A stretch of DNA of 10,021 nt from Gemmatimonadota bacterium (GTDB taxonomy: Bacteria; Gemmatimonadota; Gemmatimonadetes; Gemmatimonadales; Gemmatimonadaceae), in NCBI GenBank assembly GCA_023249395.1, contig JAHFCS010000039.1:1-10021 (forward strand), written 5' to 3'. Positions 6,095 to 10,021 of the stretch are shown here, piece after piece; position 1 is the stretch's first letter; each line of letters starts with the position of its first letter. The translations under genes were made by a program, and so were the position numbers. The notes beneath the pieces were generated by a model. The model was not told the origin of the DNA. It saw only the letters and a program-made list of their open reading frames with translations, and did not search any database.

Positions 6095-7534
6095 TTAGTT
6101 GAGTTCGAGAATGCCCATCATGCCCATGTCTTCGTGGTCGAGGATGTGGCAGTGAAACATCCACTTCCCGGGAAAATCCTCGTAATGAACGATGAATCGC
6201 ACAGTCTCGTGCTTCGGCACGTTCACCACGTCCTTCCAGCTGCGGTAAGGCTCAGGCACTCCATTCCGGTCGAGTACCTGGAAGTGGAATCCATGCAGAT
6301 GGAAGGGGTGATCCATCCCGACGAGGTTTTCTATCTGCCAGATCTCCGTCGCTCCAATCCGCGCGCTGACGTCCACGCGACTCATGTCCATGATTCGCCC
6401 ATTGATGAAGCCCTGGCCCAGCGACATGACGCGCGTAGCCGTCGCGTTCGCAGTATCGAGCACGGGGATATGGCGCAGACCGACGGGCAGCGCAATGGGC
6501 GCCACAGGCTTCGCGTCGGCATACTGCAGCGACAACAGGTCGCGCGTGACGTTCCAGTCTTTGGGCCGGGTCTGCGGAGCGTACCGGTCATACGGAAGTG
6601 TCTGCAGCGTGGTTCGCGTGCCGGGCGGAGCGGTCCCGCGTACAAGAAGTTCCACACGCTCGGAGTTCGCCAGCAAGATCTCCTTTGCCTCCACTGGCCG
6701 CTCGAAGAGACCGCCGTCATCTCCCACATGCAGCAGCGTCTGCCCCGGAATCGCAAGTCGATAAATACGTGCCGCCGAAGCGTTGATCACCCGCCAACGC
6801 TGAACCTCTCCGCTGCGAATCGTAATCTTCGGCATCACCTGGCCGTTCACGAAGACGACGTTGCCTTCGCGCCCATTCTCTTCGTCGATCTGACCCTCAA
6901 TGGAGCGCGGATCGGGAAAATCCAACGACCCGTCCGGACCGAACCGGTTATCGGTGAGGATGAGCACCCTGTCGGGGAGAGACGCCGGCAAGGGATCGTC
7001 GGGCGCGCGGACGACGAATGCGCCGAAGAGTCCCTTGGCGATCTGATATCCCGTGCGGCGGTGGAGATGTGGATGATACCAGTACGTCCCAGAGGTACCG
7101 GCCTTGATCGTGAATACGTAATCGTGCGTCGCGCCGGCGGCTACCGGATCGAGAGGGCTGCCGTCCTGGCTGGCCGGAAGGTGGATCCCATGCCAGTGAA
7201 TTGTGGACGGCTCGGGAAGTTCATTCCTGAAATGGACGATGAGCTTGTCGCCTTCGTGTACATCGAGCGTGGGGCCGGGTATCCGTCCATTGTAGGCATA
7301 GACCTCGGTGGTGGATCCAGGGACGAGTGAGAGCCGGGTTGGCGCGGCGGTGATCGTTACCTCCACCGTGTGCGGCAACGACGACTGGTTGACGAAGAGG
7401 GGCGGAACCGAAAGCGTGTCGGCCGTTCGATTGGCGGCCGCACGGAAATTCGTCGATTGGTGTTGAGTAACGAACGACCCGAGGTCGAGCGGCCATGCCA
7501 GCACCGCGAAGAGCGGCAACCTGATGGCGATCAT
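6095..7534 (-). CDS. Multicopper oxidase (laccase/CotA/CueO type)
   Basis: This 479-residue three-cupredoxin oxidase couples one-electron oxidation of a substrate to four-electron reduction of O2 to water. All four copper-binding motifs are visible: HWHG (H113, H115), HPHLH (H154, H156, H158), HPFHLHG (H409, H412, H414) and HCHILDHEDM (H461, C462, H463, H467). M472, ten residues after the Cys, is placed as the axial type 1 ligand, as in CueO. There is no Met-rich insert of the CueO kind. The hydrophobic N-terminus MIAIRLPLFAVLAWPLDLGS looks like an export signal but has no twin arginine. The frame stays open up to 7666, but the ATG at 7534 is preferred: it begins the signal-like segment, and the extra 44 residues are unlike the family and cover the leader shared with the kinase gene. 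No strong Shine-Dalgarno is seen. The gene is followed 16 nt later by the cytochrome c gene. The substrate (Cu(I), phenolics, Mn or the cytochrome) is unknown. Confidence 0.93.
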   Translation of the reverse strand: MIAIRLPLFAVLAWPLDLGSFVTQHQSTNFRAAANRTADTLSVPPLFVNQSSLPHTVEVTITAAPTRLSLVPGSTTEVYAYNGRIPGPTLDVHEGDKLIVHFRNELPEPSTIHWHGIHLPASQDGSPLDPVAAGATHDYVFTIKAGTSGTYWYHPHLHRRTGYQIAKGLFGAFVVRAPDDPLPASLPDRVLILTDNRFGPDGSLDFPDPRSIEGQIDEENGREGNVVFVNGQVMPKITIRSGEVQRWRVINASAARIYRLAIPGQTLLHVGDDGGLFERPVEAKEILLANSERVELLVRGTAPPGTRTTLQTLPYDRYAPQTRPKDWNVTRDLLSLQYADAKPVAPIALPVGLRHIPVLDTANATATRVMSLGQGFINGRIMDMSRVDVSARIGATEIWQIENLVGMDHPFHLHGFHFQVLDRNGVPEPYRSWKDVVNVPKHETVRFIVHYEDFPGKWMFHCHILDHEDMGMMGILELN

Positions 7535-7589
7535 GCTGAGATTCTTCAATGCGGAACGGATTGGCGGTGGATGATGTTCACTGCGTGGC
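7527..7589 (-). repeat. Leader repeat, copy A (upstream of multicopper oxidase)
   Basis: This 63-nt minus-strand sequence matches copy B (9867-9932) at 49 of 63 aligned positions with one 3-nt gap. The conserved blocks are GCCAC, AGTGAA, TCATCCACCG, TTGAAG, CTCAGC and GATCGC. The oxidase ATG (7532-7534) falls inside the copy, in the position that is GCG in copy B. Confidence 0.8.
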
Positions 7590-7621
7590 AATACTAAGGC
7601 GGGCCAGGCTTCGCCGCCACA
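7589..7621 (-). promoter_or_regulatory. Candidate promoter box of the oxidase-cytochrome operon
   Basis: On the minus strand this reads TGTGGCGGC (7613-7621), 14 nt, then CTTAGTATTG (7589-7598). The same two blocks with identical spacing precede the kinase gene at 9989-10021, while the spacer between them is poorly conserved, which is the pattern of a promoter or bipartite protein-binding site. TAGTAT matches the sigma-70 -10 consensus at four of six positions; no TTGACA-like -35 is present. This is inferred from comparison of two copies only. Confidence 0.5.
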
Positions 7622-7668
7622 GCGGTGGGGTGTGACTCCCCTGGTCGAATGCTCCGAGAAAGCCATGC

Positions 7669-9828
7669 TCAGGACAGCGCCGCTTTCTCCAGAAGCGATT
7701 TGAACCGCTGGTGATCGCGGATCGGACTCAAGTCGGCGTCGTTGAGCAGCCAGTCACGGTGATGGAAGCCCAACTCGATTGCGCGCTCGATGTGGTCGAG
7801 CGCAATCTCGGGCCGGCCTGCGAGGGCGTGGAAGCAACCGATGTTGTAGAGCATCACCGGATGCGCAGGATCGAGCTGAAGAGCTCGTTGCGCCCACTCC
7901 TGGGCGCGGCGCGACTCGCCGAGGTGCTCCAGCATGATCGCGCCCAGATACAAAGCCCGTGAGTCTCCGGGATTGATCGTCAGAGCGTGTTCGGCTGCCT
8001 CGACCATTCGTCGTGCCGCAGCCAGCATGTCGTCGCGCCGGCCGAGTCCCCGATACGCCGTCGCCACGAACCCCAGGGACTGGTAGTCGTCGCCGCGCAG
8101 TTCGGCCGCTCTCTCGTACATCTTCACCGCACCCTCCAGGTCACCATTCGCCTGCAGCGCGCGTCCGTAATAGTACAGCGCCTCGTACAGCGTTGGATCG
8201 AGGCGCATTGCTTCCCCGAATTCAGCAAAAGCTTCCGGGAACCGCCGCTGGTGCTGGAGCACGAGGCCGCGCGCGGCGTGCGCCTCGGCCAGCGATGGAT
8301 CGAGCTCGAGTGCACGCTTGCTGGCTGCATCCGCTTGAGCCAGCGCTTCCTCGCCGCCGCCATGATAGCTGCGACGAAAGCTCGAGCAGTCGGCGAGGCC
8401 GGCGTACGCCAGCGCATAGTTCGGATCGAGAGCGATCGCACGACGATACATGTCTTCCGCTGCGTCGAGTGTCTCCGGCCGCCGCTGATGGAAGAGCTGC
8501 CGGCCGCGCAGATAGTACTCGTACGCGCGCACGCTCTGTGTCGGAATCTTCTTTATCGCCGCCTCTTCCGTGTCGCTGAGCACGACCTTGAGCGCGTTGA
8601 CGATGCTGGTCGCAATCTCGTCCTGGATTGCAAAGACGTCCGCGAGCTCACGATCGTAGCGCTCGGACCAGAGGTTGTTGCCCGTCGCGACGTCCACCAG
8701 CTGCGCGGTGACGCGCAGCCGGCTTCCCGCCTTGCGGACGCTGCCCTCGAGGATGCTTCGCACCTTGAGCCTGCGGCCGATCTCGTCCACGTCCTGAGTC
8801 TTTCCCTTGAATGCGAACGACGCAGTGCGCGAGACGACATCGAGGGCGCGAACCTTCGTCAGGGAATTGATGATCTCTTCCGTGATTCCGTCGGCAAAGA
8901 ACTCGTTCTCGGCATCGGCGCTCATGTTCGTGAATGGAAGCACAGCCACCGATTGTTTCGTCGAGACTTCTCCCTTCGCTGGCGCCTCCGATGTCCGCGC
9001 CGCCCGCGCCAGTGCCTCCGCGAACTCCGTCACGGTCGGGAATCTCGCTTCAGACTCGAGCGACAGCGCCCGCGCCACGGATTCGGCCACTCCCGCCGGT
9101 GTGCCAGGAACGATTTCCGCGAGACTGCGCGGCCTTTCGGTGAAGCGCTCCGCGATCACACCCTGCGCAGATGATCCGGTGAAAGTCGGGGATCCCGACA
9201 GAAGCTCGTAGACTGTGCAGGCAAGGCTGTACTGATCGCTCTTGCCGTCGAGGTTCGTCTCGCCGCTGATCTGTTCGGGACTCAGGTAGGCGGGCGTACC
9301 GATGGCAATCCCGGTCCTCGTGAGATTATCTCCTCCGGCAGCGGTGATGGCCTTGGCGATCCCGAAGTCGAGGATCAGCGGCTCATCCTCGAAAAGAATG
9401 ATGTTCTCGGGCTTGATGTCACGATGGACTACGCCGTGCCGGTGCGCAAAATCGAGCGCGGACGCGATCCGGAGAGTGATGTGCGCGACGTCCGAGAGCG
9501 GTAGCCGCTTTTCCCGGTTGAGCCGCTCGCGGAGAGTCTCGCCCTCGATATGCGGCATCACGTAGTAGACGACTCCCTCATGCTCGCCGGAGTCGTGCAC
9601 TGGAACGATGTTCGGATGGCTCAAGCCGGCCGCAGTCGTAATCTCCTGAAGGAAGCGCGCAGTGCCGAGCGAAGCGGCGACATCGCGGTTCAGAACCTTG
9701 ACAGCGACGCTTCTGTTGTGCCGGCGGTCGTGCGCCCGATATACGGTCGCCATTCCGCCGCGCCCGACTTCGCCCTCGATTGTGTACGCGGAGCCGATGT
9801 CAGGAACAAATTCGGTCGGTGTGGTCAT
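7669..9828 (-). CDS. Ser/Thr protein kinase with FlgO/CadC-like domain and TPR repeats
   Basis: This 719-residue signalling protein has a Hanks-type kinase domain at about 15-275: a glycine loop GEVGRGGMATVY (19-30), the ATP-anchoring K44 in VAVKVL, catalytic HRDIKPEN (135-142, D137), DFG at 154-156 and the activation-segment end GTPAYLSPEQ (177-186). All catalytic residues are present, so it should be active. A domain from about 292 to 417 follows, beginning SVAVLPFTNMSADAENEFFADG and containing ILEGSVRKAGSRLRVTAQL. It resembles the FlgO/CadC-like module found next to TPRs in adenylate cyclases and CadC-type regulators. Residues from about 434 to the end form TPR helices (for example YRRAIALDPNYALAYAGLAD) that probably bind a partner protein. 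No transmembrane segment separates the domains, so it is predicted to be cytoplasmic. The ATG is followed by a family-like N-terminus; no clear Shine-Dalgarno is seen. The substrates are unknown. Its leader is shared with the oxidase gene downstream. Confidence 0.95.
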   Translation of the reverse strand: MTTPTEFVPDIGSAYTIEGEVGRGGMATVYRAHDRRHNRSVAVKVLNRDVAASLGTARFLQEITTAAGLSHPNIVPVHDSGEHEGVVYYVMPHIEGETLRERLNREKRLPLSDVAHITLRIASALDFAHRHGVVHRDIKPENIILFEDEPLILDFGIAKAITAAGGDNLTRTGIAIGTPAYLSPEQISGETNLDGKSDQYSLACTVYELLSGSPTFTGSSAQGVIAERFTERPRSLAEIVPGTPAGVAESVARALSLESEARFPTVTEFAEALARAARTSEAPAKGEVSTKQSVAVLPFTNMSADAENEFFADGITEEIINSLTKVRALDVVSRTASFAFKGKTQDVDEIGRRLKVRSILEGSVRKAGSRLRVTAQLVDVATGNNLWSERYDRELADVFAIQDEIATSIVNALKVVLSDTEEAAIKKIPTQSVRAYEYYLRGRQLFHQRRPETLDAAEDMYRRAIALDPNYALAYAGLADCSSFRRSYHGGGEEALAQADAASKRALELDPSLAEAHAARGLVLQHQRRFPEAFAEFGEAMRLDPTLYEALYYYGRALQANGDLEGAVKMYERAAELRGDDYQSLGFVATAYRGLGRRDDMLAAARRMVEAAEHALTINPGDSRALYLGAIMLEHLGESRRAQEWAQRALQLDPAHPVMLYNIGCFHALAGRPEIALDHIERAIELGFHHRDWLLNDADLSPIRDHQRFKSLLEKAALS

Positions 9829-9866
9829 CTGGCGCGTGTCACGTGGGAGAAGTCTTTCGGTGAGCA

Positions 9867-9932
9867 GCGATCGCGCTGAGGTGCTTCAACGCACAGTGGT
9901 TTGACGGTGGATGAGGCTTTTCACTCTGTGGC
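9867..9932 (-). repeat. Leader repeat, copy B (upstream of kinase gene)
   Basis: This is the 66-nt partner of copy A (7527-7589), in the same orientation, ending 38 nt before the kinase ATG. Within it CACAG and CTGTG can pair around the conserved TCATCCACCG block, so the transcript may fold here. It is most easily read as part of a 5' untranslated leader. Confidence 0.8.
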
Positions 9933-9988
9933 TCCCTTAACGCACGCATCACGACTGGCCGAGCGCGACAACTGCTGGTGTAGCCACG

Positions 9989-10021
9989 CAATACTAAGAT
10001 GCGCGAACGGTTGCCGCTACA
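9989..10021 (-). promoter_or_regulatory. Candidate promoter box of the kinase gene
   Basis: On the minus strand this reads TGTAGCGGC (10013-10021), 14 nt, then CTTAGTATTG (9989-9998), the same layout as 7589-7621. If transcription starts just after the second block, the kinase mRNA would have a leader of roughly 150 nt. The window ends at the first base of the box, so further conserved sequence upstream cannot be seen. Confidence 0.5.

Noticed and set aside
5963..7330. Long plus-strand open frame (455 codons) opposite the multicopper oxidase
   Set aside because: It is antisense to a gene whose copper motifs are all intact, its translation shows no domain, and long antisense frames are expected in GC-rich coding DNA.
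7599..7620. GGCGG/CCGCC hairpin between the kinase and oxidase genes as a terminator
   Set aside because: The stem is short, has no T-run after it on either strand, and overlaps the conserved bipartite box.
7535..7666. Upstream start for the multicopper oxidase at 7666, 2 nt after the kinase stop
   Set aside because: The extension has no signal-peptide or family similarity and would place the promoter-like box and shared leader inside the coding region.
7987..9174. Long plus-strand open frame opposite the kinase gene
   Set aside because: The opposite strand encodes an unmistakable kinase-FlgO/CadC-like-TPR protein; the antisense translation is Arg/His-rich with no recognisable fold.

Overview
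The window is GC-rich DNA with densely packed, mostly minus-strand genes. The large Ser/Thr kinase fused to an FlgO/CadC-like domain and TPRs, the overlapping glycosyltransferase genes and the GC-rich codon use would suit Gemmatimonadota or a related soil phylum such as Acidobacteriota. That placement is an inference from gene style; no rRNA or other marker gene is present. Layout, left to right: (1) 1-4310, a minus-strand surface-polysaccharide operon. Read in transcription order it holds an SGNH/GDSL-family protein (3164-4237), a GT2 glycosyltransferase (2257-3213), a GT4 glycosyltransferase (1098-2273) and a second GT4 (1-1092) that runs off the left edge. The genes overlap or abut, so they are almost certainly cotranscribed. 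(2) 4312-4561, a minus-strand tRNA unit: candidate promoter, tRNA-Arg(TCT), tRNA-Lys(CTT) and an intrinsic terminator. (3) 4521-4827, a 307-nt gap that contains, on the minus strand, what looks like the frameshifted C-terminal tail of a sensor histidine kinase. (4) 4828-5310, a plus-strand gene for a small lipoprotein with a Thr/Ser-rich linker and a glycine-zipper C-terminus. It converges on the next unit through a strong hairpin terminator at 5341-5381. (5) 5404-7534, a minus-strand pair: a multicopper oxidase (laccase/CotA/CueO type) and, 16 nt downstream, a monohaem cytochrome c lipoprotein. Together they look like an extracytoplasmic copper-oxidase/electron-transfer module. (6) 7669-9828, a minus-strand cytoplasmic Ser/Thr protein kinase with an FlgO/CadC-like domain and TPR repeats. 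The most interesting non-coding signal is a repeated leader. The kinase gene (9867-10021) and the multicopper oxidase gene (7527-7621) are both preceded, in the same orientation, by the same two-part sequence. One part is a 33-nt bipartite, promoter-like box (TGTRGCGGC, 14 nt, CTTAGTATTG) and the other is a roughly 65-nt leader of about 78% identity. The kinase copy carries 57 extra nt between the two parts. This suggests common transcriptional or post-transcriptional control, or a small dispersed element, and it supports placing the oxidase start at 7534. No CRISPR array, insertion sequence or phage gene was seen.
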